Source of the DNA: a virus
Strand: one strand, 5' to 3'
DNA length: 64,000 nt
Virus record (IMG/VR): IMGVR_UViG_3300025012_000029
Span: 124,001 to 188,000 of that record
Shown: positions 26,544-35,674 of the stretch, in pieces
Position numbering within the stretch: position 1 is the first letter of the stretch
Layout of the letters: every line of letters begins with the position of its first letter
Notes under the pieces: model-generated
Told to the model about the DNA's origin: nothing
What the model saw: only the letters and a program-made list of their open reading frames with translations
The model's database searches: none
Position numbers and translations under genes: made by a program

Positions 26544-27143
26544 TTATTCTTCGAACATTATTGCATACCACGGTGGCATTTTCGTTTTTTTATTTTTTAA
26601 AAAATATTTCCATATTGTTGCAACAGTTCTGTGTGTTCCATCAACTATTTGATATTGTCCATCTTTACGTTTCATCCAAATACATCGATGATAATCTATA
26701 CTAGGATTAAAATCAATCATCCAATTCGTGTCTAAAGAAACGCTTGGTAATGTTTTCATTCTACGATTTACTTCACGCACTGAACCTTTATCTTTCACCA
26801 CTCCTTTGATTTTGACCTTCTTATTGTTAAGAAATGCTCGTTTGTATTCTTTAGCAAGTCTATACAGTGGTACGTTATTCCACACTGATAATACATTTAC
26901 AATGTCTTTTTTTTCCAATTTTACTAGCGCGAATGATTTATTTTCAATAAAATCAAATAACCATTTACGATTTTTAGTCTCTTTTAAAAAGATTTTTCGC
27001 AATTCGTTTTCTTTATTATCAATAAAATTGGGAGATTTAATAATAGACGCAGAAAGAAATTTCTCAACATCCTGACATGCATGATCTCCCTTCAAAATAC
27101 ACCATATTGGAATATTTTGATTAATGTAATTAATGATTTCCAT
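26544..27143 (-). CDS. Hypothetical protein with ParB-like DGxHR motif, 199 aa
   Basis: A basic, mixed alpha/beta protein. Near the C terminus QIVDGTHRTVATI resembles the DGxHR phosphate/nucleotide-binding motif of the ParB/sulfiredoxin fold. The remainder is unrecognised, and the start MEIINYINQN overlaps the upstream gene by 14 nt. It may bind nucleotide or DNA; this is only a fold-level suggestion. Confidence 0.62.
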   Translation of the reverse strand: MEIINYINQNIPIWCILKGDHACQDVEKFLSASIIKSPNFIDNKENELRKIFLKETKNRKWLFDFIENKSFALVKLEKKDIVNVLSVWNNVPLYRLAKEYKRAFLNNKKVKIKGVVKDKGSVREVNRRMKTLPSVSLDTNWMIDFNPSIDYHRCIWMKRKDGQYQIVDGTHRTVATIWKYFLKNKKTKMPPWYAIMFEE

Positions 27144-27342
27144 ATTCTTTTTTTAAAAAAATATCTAAAGTGTCATATCCAAGAAGTTTTGATATCTGTT
27201 CAAGCTTGATTCTTGCCTGTTCGAGATGAACAAAATCGCCACACTCTATACATTGACAATAAACATTAAACCAATAATCAGCAGCTTTATCAATAGAAAA
27301 CGGAACATCCATATCCCAACCAATATCAATAATTTCGTGCAT
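27130..27342 (-). CDS. Hypothetical protein, 70 aa
   Basis: A small, acidic protein with two cysteines (VYCQCIECGDF) and a helical C-terminal region (LEQARIKLEQISKLLG). No known domain recognised. Confidence 0.55.
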   Translation of the reverse strand: MHEIIDIGWDMDVPFSIDKAADYWFNVYCQCIECGDFVHLEQARIKLEQISKLLGYDTLDIFLKKEYGNH

Positions 27343-27352
27343 ACCTAAGACC

Positions 27353-27460
27353 CTACTCGCCTTCCATCATTCTGTCAAGCCAACTTTTTGTTTCTTGTTC
27401 ATAATACTTCGCTCTATAGTCCAAATCTAATATTAAAATGATAAGTGCTTTTTTACTCAT
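27353..27460 (-). pseudogene. 35-aa frame carrying a duplicated C-terminal segment
   Basis: ATG 27460 to TAG 27353. The segment ILDLDYRAKYYEQETKSW is shared with the C terminus of the 66-aa protein at 22624-22824, and the underlying DNA is almost identical over about 55 bp. The remainder differs. It is either a truncated duplicate or a minimal protein keeping one functional segment. Confidence 0.55.
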
Positions 27461-27480
27461 TTCATTCCTTCCAAAAATAT

Positions 27481-27834
27481 CTAACCACATGAGAAACTTT
27501 CGCCGCATCCACAACAACGAGATGCGCTTTGGTTGATAAACTTAAACCCTGATCCCATTAATCCTTCTCTATAATCTAACACAACATTTTGAAGAAATAT
27601 AAAACTTTTTGGGTCTACTAAAACAGCTTTTCTGCTTTCATCTATCGGAATAACATGGTCGCCTTCTTCTAACGTTCCATCTTCAAGAAGATAACGATAT
27701 CCCGAACAACCTCCTGCTATCACTCCAACACGAATATATTGTCCTCTCTCTTCTTTTTCTTCAAGATATTTTACAAACTCTACCTTTGCCGCTTCTGTTA
27801 TTTGCAATGGTTGTTTTTCTTCAGAATTATCCAT
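27481..27834 (-). CDS. A-type iron-sulfur carrier (IscA/ErpA/HesB family)
   Basis: ATG 27834 is preferred because a purine-rich ribosome site (GGAGAAGAAAG) lies directly upstream. The three conserved cysteines are in AGGCSGYRY and SRCCGCGESFSC. A-type carriers deliver Fe-S clusters to client proteins. A phage copy could supply the radical SAM enzyme and the Cas4-like nuclease in this region. Confidence 0.88.
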   Translation of the reverse strand: MDNSEEKQPLQITEAAKVEFVKYLEEKEERGQYIRVGVIAGGCSGYRYLLEDGTLEEGDHVIPIDESRKAVLVDPKSFIFLQNVVLDYREGLMGSGFKFINQSASRCCGCGESFSCG

Positions 27835-27880
27835 TTTTCTTCTTTCTTCTCCACCTATTATTTTTTCACTATAGCTCAAA

Positions 27881-28612
27881 TTATTCTACCTCAAATACGT
27901 GAGTTATCAAACACTCCCTATCTTCACACAAAATATGAATCCTAGATTTTTCACCGGAAGAAACGATATTTCCCCAATTGTTGCCATCTAAAGTAGATGA
28001 AATAACAGTCGTAGTTGTGTCTAGGTGTTCATAAATCAATTCCAATTCTTCATAATCATGAAAATTTGGATGTTGATTCAAAACTGGATTGCTTGAATAA
28101 TCCATACAGCTTCCTAAAGGAATATTATAAAAATCCTCATCTTGATGACTTAATCCTAGCGTATGTCCTATCTCTTGACACATAACAAGTCTTCTAAGTT
28201 CAGGTGTATTGTACTGCTGCATATTAAAATAAGTGTCATTCATTTTTACAATGCCTTGCGTAATATGTTCACCGCTAATCCAAATTTGGGCAATTCCAAG
28301 CCATCCTGTTTTTCCATACTTTGAATTACAAATCAAAATAGAACCAGCAGAAATCCTACAAGATCTTCCATTAAATAGCATTACAGTTGTATCCAATACG
28401 GAAGACAAACTCCAATCGTATGAGGCTTCATTTAAATATGGATCCCACGTAGTTGATACATTATCTCGTAAATTCAAAGTGAAAGGATTTGACGTTCTTG
28501 CCCAATGATATCCATTCCAAGAATGAAGTCCGGAAATAGAATTATTATAATCCGCTTCAAAATTACAAGACGACAAAAGCACTACAAACAAAAAACTAAA
28601 AATAAATTTCAT
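27881..28612 (-). CDS. Lipoprotein related to metzincin-type metallopeptidases
   Basis: The N-terminal 17 residues form a lipoprotein signal peptide ending LLSSC. The active-site segment reads RRLVMCQEIGHTLGLSHQ: the zinc motif HExxHxxGxxH is present except that the first His is Gln. A Met-turn-like SCMDYSSNP follows about 24 residues on. It may be an inactive or altered protease, or a binding protein on the cell envelope. Envelope location is inferred from the signal. Confidence 0.75.
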   Translation of the reverse strand: MKFIFSFLFVVLLSSCNFEADYNNSISGLHSWNGYHWARTSNPFTLNLRDNVSTTWDPYLNEASYDWSLSSVLDTTVMLFNGRSCRISAGSILICNSKYGKTGWLGIAQIWISGEHITQGIVKMNDTYFNMQQYNTPELRRLVMCQEIGHTLGLSHQDEDFYNIPLGSCMDYSSNPVLNQHPNFHDYEELELIYEHLDTTTTVISSTLDGNNWGNIVSSGEKSRIHILCEDRECLITHVFEVE

Positions 28613-28647
28613 TTTCTCTCCTATTTTTATATTTTACAGAAACCATT

Positions 28648-29727
28648 TTATACTATTATTCCTTCAACGTATTTTGCTATCGATAAACAGCAAGTAAGCC
28701 CAGGTGATTCTATTCCAATCAAGTTTATCATATTGCGGAAACCATTGTCAATTTCATTCTTGATTATAAAATCTTTTTTATTGCCCTCATTACCAGAAAG
28801 TCTTGGACGAATTCCACTATAATCAGGAAATATATCTTCATCGCCTAATTCAATATATTCATTGATAGATGAAAGAAAACTTTCTTTAAATCTTTCATCA
28901 ATATTGTAATCAACATCGTATACTCTATAAGCGTTTGGTCCAAAAGAAACAGAACCATCTAAATTAATTCGAGTATGTATTCCCAAACTATCAAAACGAG
29001 GCAATGGATAAATTAAATGATTAAGATTTTTAATTTTATTTGTTTTATAATAATCGCCTTTCCAGAATTCCAATCTATATTGGTTTGGAAAAAGCAAATT
29101 TGCTATTTTATCTGCCCAGAGCCCAGCACAATTAATTAGAATTTTAGATGTTAAATGAAAATCATCTATTCCAACTCGAAAAGTGCCACCTTCATAGCGA
29201 TCGTATTGAATGCTCCGAACATTACATCCGAATCCAACATATACGTTGTTTCTCTGTCCTATCTGTCTATTCAATTCATACATTAAAGCATGAGAGTCGA
29301 TTATGCCAGTAGACGGCACCCATACAGCGGTATTATACTTTATAGTATCAGGAATATTATCTTTCGCTATTGTTAACCCTTCAATGCCATTTCTCTTTCC
29401 GTTGGAAAGGATATCAATTAAATAACCTTCCTCTCCTTTTTGGCATATGATAAATTTTCCGCATTTCTTATGATGAATATTGTGCTCATGAGCAAAATCA
29501 TAAAGCATTTTATTGCCTTCAATACACAATTTTGATTTTAGACTATTTGCTTGGTAATAAATACCAGAATGAATTACTTCACTATTTCTACTTGAAGTAT
29601 GTTGACCAAAACTGTTTTCTTTTTCAACAATGATTACTTGTTTCCCAGAACGAGATAAGCGTTCAGCTATAGCAAGACCAATTACTCCAGCACCAATAAC
29701 AATAATTTCGGCATCAATAGTTGGCAT
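28648..29727 (-). CDS. FAD-dependent oxidoreductase, L-2-hydroxyglutarate oxidase-like
   Basis: The N terminus IIVIGAGVIGLAIAERLSRSGKQVIIVEKE is the dinucleotide-binding fold of the DAO family; SSRNSEVIHSGIYYQ and NCAGLWADKIANL are typical of the LhgO branch. At 359 aa it is slightly shorter than LhgO (about 400). These enzymes oxidise alpha-hydroxy acids. Here it may act on a hydroxy acid made by the TPP or radical SAM enzymes. It overlaps the upstream epimerase by 14 nt. Confidence 0.82.
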   Translation of the reverse strand: MPTIDAEIIVIGAGVIGLAIAERLSRSGKQVIIVEKENSFGQHTSSRNSEVIHSGIYYQANSLKSKLCIEGNKMLYDFAHEHNIHHKKCGKFIICQKGEEGYLIDILSNGKRNGIEGLTIAKDNIPDTIKYNTAVWVPSTGIIDSHALMYELNRQIGQRNNVYVGFGCNVRSIQYDRYEGGTFRVGIDDFHLTSKILINCAGLWADKIANLLFPNQYRLEFWKGDYYKTNKIKNLNHLIYPLPRFDSLGIHTRINLDGSVSFGPNAYRVYDVDYNIDERFKESFLSSINEYIELGDEDIFPDYSGIRPRLSGNEGNKKDFIIKNEIDNGFRNMINLIGIESPGLTCCLSIAKYVEGIIV

Positions 29728-30658
29728 AGATTATAAAATCATCATTTAACATTTCGTACACAGTTTTGAGTTGTATAATGCCTTCATCTAGATCAGTACG
29801 GCAACTAAATCCTTTATCATAGAATTTTTGACTACTAATAATATAATTCCGACAATCAGGATCCTTTGTTATTTGTGCTTCAATAATTTCCAATGGAATA
29901 TGTTCAGAAATTTTTTGACAAAGCTGAAGTTTACTCATATTGAGTTTATCATTTCCAACGTTAAATACTTCATTTTTACACTTATCCCAATTATTTATGG
30001 CGAATATAAAAGCATTACACGCATCATCAATATGTATATAATTACGCATGTATGAGCCTTCATATACAATAAGAACTTTTTCTCTCATTGCCTTTAACAC
30101 AAGATTGTTCACAAGCAAATCAGTTCGCATCCTTGACGATGGACCAAACACTGTAGCAAGTCTCATCGAACAATGGTTCTCGACTTGCCGAATTGCTTCT
30201 TCGCCAGCGCATTTTGATTTTCCATAAACAGATATCGGATTAAGTGGATCTTTTTCTGTTATCGTTGAAGTCCCATCAGTAGTTCCATAACCAGAATTCG
30301 AATTTGGAACCAAAAGTAATTGATCTTTTGATTTGTTATTGGCAAGGAATTCATTAGCTCCGTGATGAATGTCCCACGCTTCTTGTGGACGTTTATCACA
30401 TAATGGAGCGCCGACTAAAGCAGCGAGAGAAATAATAACATCATGATTTTTTAATAAAAAACCAAGCAACTCTTTATCTCGTACATCACCTTTAACAAAA
30501 TTGAATCTATCATCATTTGCGTACTGAAGAAGAGAAGTTTTATCGTAAAGAAGTGAGTCTAGTGCTGTAACTTCACCGAATGGATAGTCCTGTTCTAAAA
30601 TTTTGCCAACTAGATTAGAACCAATATATCCCGCTGCTCCGGATATAAGATATCTCAT
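29714..30658 (-). CDS. NAD-dependent epimerase (UDP-glucose 4-epimerase-like)
   Basis: An extended SDR with YLISGAAGYIGSNLVGKIL, FVKGDVRDKELL, VPNSNSGYGTT, the active site SVYGKSKCAGEE (Tyr and Lys both present), and RNYIHIDDACNAFIFAI. The sugar is unknown. It follows the 140-aa hypothetical gene after a 3-nt spacer. Confidence 0.84.
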   Translation of the reverse strand: MRYLISGAAGYIGSNLVGKILEQDYPFGEVTALDSLLYDKTSLLQYANDDRFNFVKGDVRDKELLGFLLKNHDVIISLAALVGAPLCDKRPQEAWDIHHGANEFLANNKSKDQLLLVPNSNSGYGTTDGTSTITEKDPLNPISVYGKSKCAGEEAIRQVENHCSMRLATVFGPSSRMRTDLLVNNLVLKAMREKVLIVYEGSYMRNYIHIDDACNAFIFAINNWDKCKNEVFNVGNDKLNMSKLQLCQKISEHIPLEIIEAQITKDPDCRNYIISSQKFYDKGFSCRTDLDEGIIQLKTVYEMLNDDFIIYANY

Positions 30659-30661
30659 ATT

Positions 30662-31084
30662 TTATTCCTCACTATTCCAGCTTGGTTCCCAATCAGAATA
30701 TTCTGATGCCAAGCAATCAACTTTATGATCAATTCTTCCTTTGACTTGATATTCAATATTATTTTTAGCTCTATTTCTTACTCCATTCAAAGAATGTGAC
30801 AATAAAAGCTTACTTCCGTCTTTATTGCCTTTTCTTGCTTCACTTTCATTATACCAGATATGATTGTTATAGTGCGCAAGGATAATGATATTACGAATGA
30901 TGTCAGCATTGAGCGCTACTGGAATTTCATCTAAAAATAGATCAATATCATACATTATGTCCTTTATTTCTTGCGCGTACGCTGCTTTATGTTCAGGAAT
31001 TCTAACTTCTTTCAACTGATCTATCGACATCCTATCTATCAAGTCTGATAGCGATGGCAAATATCTCCTTTTCTTCTCTGTCAT
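30662..31084 (-). CDS. Conserved phage protein, 140 aa
   Basis: ATG 31084 is chosen because a GAGGAGAAAAA ribosome site precedes it; the longer frame is less likely. The protein starts with basic residues and contains LPSLSDLIDRMSIDQLKEVRIPEHK and IVALNADIIRN-like helices. A layout with LSDLIDR...QLKEV...IPEHK is seen in large phages but has no assigned function. It precedes the epimerase gene. Confidence 0.65.
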   Translation of the reverse strand: MTEKKRRYLPSLSDLIDRMSIDQLKEVRIPEHKAAYAQEIKDIMYDIDLFLDEIPVALNADIIRNIIILAHYNNHIWYNESEARKGNKDGSKLLLSHSLNGVRNRAKNNIEYQVKGRIDHKVDCLASEYSDWEPSWNSEE

Positions 31085-31158
31085 TTTTTCTCCTCGATTC
31101 CCATTACAACTACAACACACATATCCCATATGAATAGAACAATAATTGTGTAACATTT

Positions 31159-32823
31159 TTATTCAACACTGTCAAAGTATTCTTTAAAGGTATTATAATT
31201 TGACTCTCCTATAACATCTTTAAATTCATGGAAAACATCACGTTCTTCGCGCCTTCGACGAAGCATTTTGTCTGGATCGGAACTTGTGCTTAATCCGTCT
31301 GGATTATAATAATAAAGTCCCAATATTTTATTAACCTTCTTAAAAAGAGAACCAGCTCTAACAGCTCGCAACCATAACTCCCAATCTCCAGCGTGTTTGA
31401 GTTTTTCATCCCATAGTCCCGCTTTATCGTGAATAGATTTACGATATAGAGGTAGGGGTCCGGGAAGACATTTGATCATATTTTCTCTGGAAAAATCCAT
31501 TCGAGAGTGTTCATACAATCTTCCTTTTGAAGAATTTTGTTCAACTGTTTCATTAGGTTTTGTCGTTTGAAGACAATCCCCATATACCAAATCGATTTCT
31601 GGATTCAACATTAAGTGTTTTGCTAGTGTTTCTAAATGATCGTTCGCCATCCTATCATCAGCCAACACACATGCTATAAATTCCCCGGACGCAAGTTTCG
31701 TTGCTTCATTAAATGCTTCCATTGGAGTTATTTGGGTGTTTTTTCTAATATATTTAATATTGTCTGTATGCACTTGTATATATTTCGAAATTATTGAGAC
31801 TTCATCATCTGGAGAATTGGCATCGATAATGATTAATTCAGAATCGTCTGATATTGTTTGTGCTACAAACGAATCCATAAAACCTTTAATATGTTCCTTT
31901 GCTTTATAGATTGTCGTAATAACTGAAACTTTGGGAAGTTTTACTGAATTAAATTTTTCCACTTCTTTATCTTTGATTACTTTCTCAAACAAATCAATTG
32001 TTTTTTCTTTTCTTCCGGCAATATATTCTAATAACTCTTCGCCCTTTAATTTGAAAAAATCTTCTGATGCGCATCCTAAAGCTTTGTTTGTTATTAATTT
32101 ACAACCTAGAATTCTAGCTTCAATCGCGACCCTACAAAATGTTTCAATCCATGTAGGAAAAAACACCAACGTTTCTGTTTTGGCAAGTTCATCAAAAAAT
32201 CTATCTTGATCACAAAATGGAATTAATTCATAATTTATTTTATTCTTTTTACAATATTGTATTGCTTCGGGCATGCCTTTATTTTTATTATTGGATTGGA
32301 TAATACCAACTTTTCTATTCTTCTTTTTTCCAATATTGTTGCGAAGGACTTCAACTGCTTCATCAGACCATATATTACATCCAATATTGACAATATTTTT
32401 GAGAAGAAGATTTTTCTCCATTATTTCAGCATGCATCTTGCTTTGACAAAAAACTGCTTTCGCTGATTTAAAAAATTGTTTATTCTGTATTTGATCTTCA
32501 GGAACAACAAGATTTGGAAATAATGCTGGGTTATTTGATTTGAATGCCTTCCAATCATTTTCAACTATCAAATAATTTATTTTTTCATTAATCAGTGTTT
32601 GTTTACTATCTTCTGGTAATAGCATAAAATTTGATATTATCCAAAAACAATCTTTATTGTCTTTTAGCAAGTTAGAAGTACATTCAACACTTTTAAGTTT
32701 TTCTAATTCGAATCCACGTTTCTGCAGAGACTTTATTTGTTCTTCTGCGCACAACTCGGCACCGCCACAGATTTCATTAGCAAAATAGTCAGCAACATAA
32801 ACAACTTTTTTAGTATTAATCAT
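31159..32823 (-). CDS. Two-domain glycosyltransferase (GT-B-like plus GT2)
   Basis: The start is ATG 32823 (the TTG six bases earlier is unlikely). Residues 1-280 resemble a GT-B domain with FPTWIETFCRVAIEARILGCKLITN near its end. Residues about 290-550 form a GT2 domain: VSVITTIYKAKEHIKGFMDSF, IIIDANSPDD, then ADDRMANDHLETLAKHL with the metal-binding acidic pair, and HAGDWELWLRAVRAG. Two active sites could add two sugars in sequence. It overlaps the intein-bearing glycosyltransferase by 8 nt. Confidence 0.83.
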   Translation of the reverse strand: MINTKKVVYVADYFANEICGGAELCAEEQIKSLQKRGFELEKLKSVECTSNLLKDNKDCFWIISNFMLLPEDSKQTLINEKINYLIVENDWKAFKSNNPALFPNLVVPEDQIQNKQFFKSAKAVFCQSKMHAEIMEKNLLLKNIVNIGCNIWSDEAVEVLRNNIGKKKNRKVGIIQSNNKNKGMPEAIQYCKKNKINYELIPFCDQDRFFDELAKTETLVFFPTWIETFCRVAIEARILGCKLITNKALGCASEDFFKLKGEELLEYIAGRKEKTIDLFEKVIKDKEVEKFNSVKLPKVSVITTIYKAKEHIKGFMDSFVAQTISDDSELIIIDANSPDDEVSIISKYIQVHTDNIKYIRKNTQITPMEAFNEATKLASGEFIACVLADDRMANDHLETLAKHLMLNPEIDLVYGDCLQTTKPNETVEQNSSKGRLYEHSRMDFSRENMIKCLPGPLPLYRKSIHDKAGLWDEKLKHAGDWELWLRAVRAGSLFKKVNKILGLYYYNPDGLSTSSDPDKMLRRRREERDVFHEFKDVIGESNYNTFKEYFDSVE

Positions 32824-35326
32824 ACGCAATAACTTCTTTCAATAAGGGATTAACTTCTTTTTCTTCTTTCAGAAAATCCGCAATATCTACAATTGGATAA
32901 TATTCATCTACACAATCGGCGAAATGTGTCAACATCTTATCGGAATCAAATTTGTCTAACACATATTCTTGAAGTTTGTTTGCTCGCGATTTACAAGAAC
33001 CATAATTTTTGTAAACTTCCCTCATTTGTTGTTTAGCATCAATTTCTCTAGGAAAGCACCATTGTGCATCAGGAATAATTATTCCATCCCAAACTGCTTC
33101 TGGTTGAACATTTTTAATATCGTACGCTACGTTAGAAATCATACATGTATTTTTGATTTTATTCTTTTTCTTATCTTTTATTGGCATATAAATAAAATCA
33201 TTTTGTCCACTCCATGCGGGGGCAACTATCGGCAATCCATTATATGCTGATTCAAACATTGGAAGACAGTTGTGCACCATAAAATTTTCAGTACAATAAG
33301 TTTCGTCTTCTTCAACAGAAAGGTTGAATACTTTACCAGCGTGCTGAAATTTAGTAATATTTTTTATTCTCAGCAAAAAACAATCTTCTTTTTCTTTAGT
33401 TCTTCCAGATTGTTTTTCATTAAACGAATCTGCCAACTGCAGTGTGTCGTATATTACAGTATTAGAAGTATGTTTATTTAACATGGTTACAAATTTATTA
33501 ATACTTTCTTTTTTTCCAATAACTAACGAATGAATTTCACTCTTGTAATTCCATTTTTCTTTAATAATTCCTTCTCGGGTGCACATTTTATAGGAACATA
33601 ATATTCCTTGTTCTAATAATAATATTCTAATTTGTCTCAATAATGTTTTATTGACAAGTTGTACCTCTATAGATGGATTCTTGTAATTTTTAGTATTAAT
33701 ATATCCATCTCCTTCAAATAAAGCAGTAATCATTCCCTCTTTAAATTCATTAGGAAACGAGAAAACGCAATCACTAATAACTTTATTTTTTGATTTATTT
33801 CCCAATAAAGATTTGAAAAATAAAGCCACAATTTTATTGTGAAATACAATAACAGAACATTTTTTATTTTTTCTTTTTTCTATCCTAAAATGTTCTATCC
33901 CGAATATATCTTTCATGCAATTGATAATTTCTTTTCCAAAAGAATCAATTTCTTTATCATGAAGAGAAAAAGCAATAATTCTATCATCAGATACACATCC
34001 TTCGGCTAAAAACCATCCACACAATCTACCAAATTTTTTATCAATATTGATATTATTTTTTATTTTTAGGCCAAGTTTATTTGAATGCATATAAAAAATA
34101 TCTTCATCGTTTAGTACTAAATTTTTTTCATTTTTTACGTGTTCAAATATATCAATATTGTTAATGATATTTTCTTTTTTTGACATTTTTGGCAAAACCA
34201 AATAGTCATTTTGTTTTAATTCATCGCTTCTTTTCCACAAGAATTCTTTATTTTTATTATCATAAATGTAAACATTGTGATTCGGCGTTAAAACAATTGG
34301 TTCCATAGGTACTGCACAATATGGAACAATTTTAATCATCTCGCCAGAATATTCACGAGACATAGGAGTTATAACTTTTCGATATCGATTTCTATGAGTC
34401 AATACTAAATCTCCAGATTTAATATCGATCAATTTCTTAAGTCCTTTGTCTGTAATAATTGGAGTATAGTCCAATCCGCAGAAACCTTCTCCGTGCGTTA
34501 AACTAATGAAAGCTTTAATTTTTGGATGTCTATAAAGAAAAGTCATTTCTTCCTCTCTTAAATCTCCATGTAAAAGATGTATAGCACATTTTCGTTCTTT
34601 TCCATTAAATTGAGATAAAACATCATTAACTCTATTTTGAGTCATTTCTCTATCCATTAATGATTGATTAACGGAATTGACTTTCAATATTAATCCAACT
34701 TCTTTATTCATAAACTCTTCAACGAACCATTTAATTGTATTTTCAACATTCTTTCGTGGTCCCCATTGAGCTACAGTTAGAAAATTAAAATCATACTTAA
34801 AATCAACATTAATTGGTTTTGGTTCTACAATTCTAACCGGATAAGGAACAACTTCCATTGGCATCTCAAGTTTGGCAACAAATTGTCTTCCTGTAACATT
34901 ATCTGTCGCTGGAAACTGCGCATTGGTAAAACCAAATTTAGAATGATTAGATGTTAATAGAATTTTGTTTACATTGAAACATCCCTGAAACCATTGAGGT
35001 GAAATTTTAGTTGTTTCAATTCCAGCAGTATATCCAATATTAATTGGAGCCATTTTTTTCCACTCATTTGGGATACAAACTTGTAATGATATATCAAACT
35101 GTCCACCTTGTTGTTGATAAACAAGAGTTTTTTGAAGAATTTGATCAATCCAGCGGCGCTCTTCTGTATCTTCCCATGTCCAACTTGTTCTACCCCAAGG
35201 GGTATTAATGAGATATATGTCAAATCGTTCTGGAAACTTTCGAAGAGCGGAAAGAGCAAAACGACTCTGAACACCATAACCGCTTTGGCTCAAAAAAGGT
35301 CCCCTCATTATGATTTTTTTAGTCAT
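32816..35326 (-). CDS. GT-B glycosyltransferase interrupted by an intein, 836 aa precursor
   Basis: Extein residues 1-282 and 687-836 join to a 432-aa GT4/GT-B enzyme. The first part starts IIMRGPFLSQSGYGVQSRFAL and contains NFLTVAQWGPRKNVENTIKWF; the second has LPMFESAYNGLPIVAPAW and ends in DCVDEYYPIVDI. The splice site lies in the conserved THGEGF-GLPxFE motif that binds the nucleotide sugar. The first residue after the intein is Cys rather than the usual Gly, giving the +1 nucleophile. Without splicing the enzyme should be inactive. Confidence 0.87.
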   Translation of the reverse strand: MTKKIIMRGPFLSQSGYGVQSRFALSALRKFPERFDIYLINTPWGRTSWTWEDTEERRWIDQILQKTLVYQQQGGQFDISLQVCIPNEWKKMAPINIGYTAGIETTKISPQWFQGCFNVNKILLTSNHSKFGFTNAQFPATDNVTGRQFVAKLEMPMEVVPYPVRIVEPKPINVDFKYDFNFLTVAQWGPRKNVENTIKWFVEEFMNKEVGLILKVNSVNQSLMDREMTQNRVNDVLSQFNGKERKCAIHLLHGDLREEEMTFLYRHPKIKAFISLTHGEGFCGLDYTPIITDKGLKKLIDIKSGDLVLTHRNRYRKVITPMSREYSGEMIKIVPYCAVPMEPIVLTPNHNVYIYDNKNKEFLWKRSDELKQNDYLVLPKMSKKENIINNIDIFEHVKNEKNLVLNDEDIFYMHSNKLGLKIKNNINIDKKFGRLCGWFLAEGCVSDDRIIAFSLHDKEIDSFGKEIINCMKDIFGIEHFRIEKRKNKKCSVIVFHNKIVALFFKSLLGNKSKNKVISDCVFSFPNEFKEGMITALFEGDGYINTKNYKNPSIEVQLVNKTLLRQIRILLLEQGILCSYKMCTREGIIKEKWNYKSEIHSLVIGKKESINKFVTMLNKHTSNTVIYDTLQLADSFNEKQSGRTKEKEDCFLLRIKNITKFQHAGKVFNLSVEEDETYCTENFMVHNCLPMFESAYNGLPIVAPAWSGQNDFIYMPIKDKKKNKIKNTCMISNVAYDIKNVQPEAVWDGIIIPDAQWCFPREIDAKQQMREVYKNYGSCKSRANKLQEYVLDKFDSDKMLTHFADCVDEYYPIVDIADFLKEEKEVNPLLKEVIAYD
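33269..34480 (-). mobile_element. Intein with LAGLIDADG endonuclease in the glycosyltransferase
   Basis: In-frame insertion of 404 residues (283-686 of the precursor). It starts at Cys1 (CGLDYTPIIT) and ends VHN before the +1 Cys, as in class-1 inteins; LTPNHNVYIYD is block B. The middle has two LAGLIDADG-type helices, LCGWFLAEGC and MITALFEGDGYI, so the homing endonuclease is probably intact. The intein DNA is more AT-rich than the flanking extein. Confidence 0.88.
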
Positions 35327-35334
35327 TGTGCTTC

Positions 35335-35655
35335 CTATAATATATTTTTAATTTTTATTTCATTAGTTTTTGGATCGCATACACGCGAAGATAAAGATAC
35401 ATTATCTATATGCCTAGGATATAATAATCTTTTTTTTAGTGCGACTTCTTTTAGTTTTTGTCCACGAAGTGAATTTTTAAAAAAACTTTTTATACTGTTA
35501 TTAAAACATTCTTTATTATCAAAACAAATATTATGTGGTGAAAACTTAATTGACTTTTTTTCCACCCGGCGTCGCAAAGTATATAATAATCTCTCAATTA
35601 GAAAAAACATATACTCCATCGTTTTCAATAAATTATAAATAATATTTTTCACCAT
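35335..35655 (-). CDS. Hypothetical basic protein, 106 aa
   Basis: A strong ribosome site (AAGGGG seven bases before ATG) supports this frame. The protein is basic with a hydrophobic N-terminal helix (MVKNIIYNLLKTMEYMFFLIERLLYTL) and ends in KIKNIL. No recognised domain. It lies between two glycosyltransferase genes; an antisense frame over the same DNA is longer but has no matching support. Confidence 0.55.
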   Translation of the reverse strand: MVKNIIYNLLKTMEYMFFLIERLLYTLRRRVEKKSIKFSPHNICFDNKECFNNSIKSFFKNSLRGQKLKEVALKKRLLYPRHIDNVSLSSRVCDPKTNEIKIKNIL

Positions 35656-35674
35656 ATTTACCCCTTACACTTTT

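Noticed and set aside
35108-35638. Plus-strand frame of 176 codons opposite the glycosyltransferase start and the 106-aa gene
   Set aside because: It overlaps the strongly supported glycosyltransferase start, has low-complexity composition, and the minus-strand gene has a clear ribosome site.
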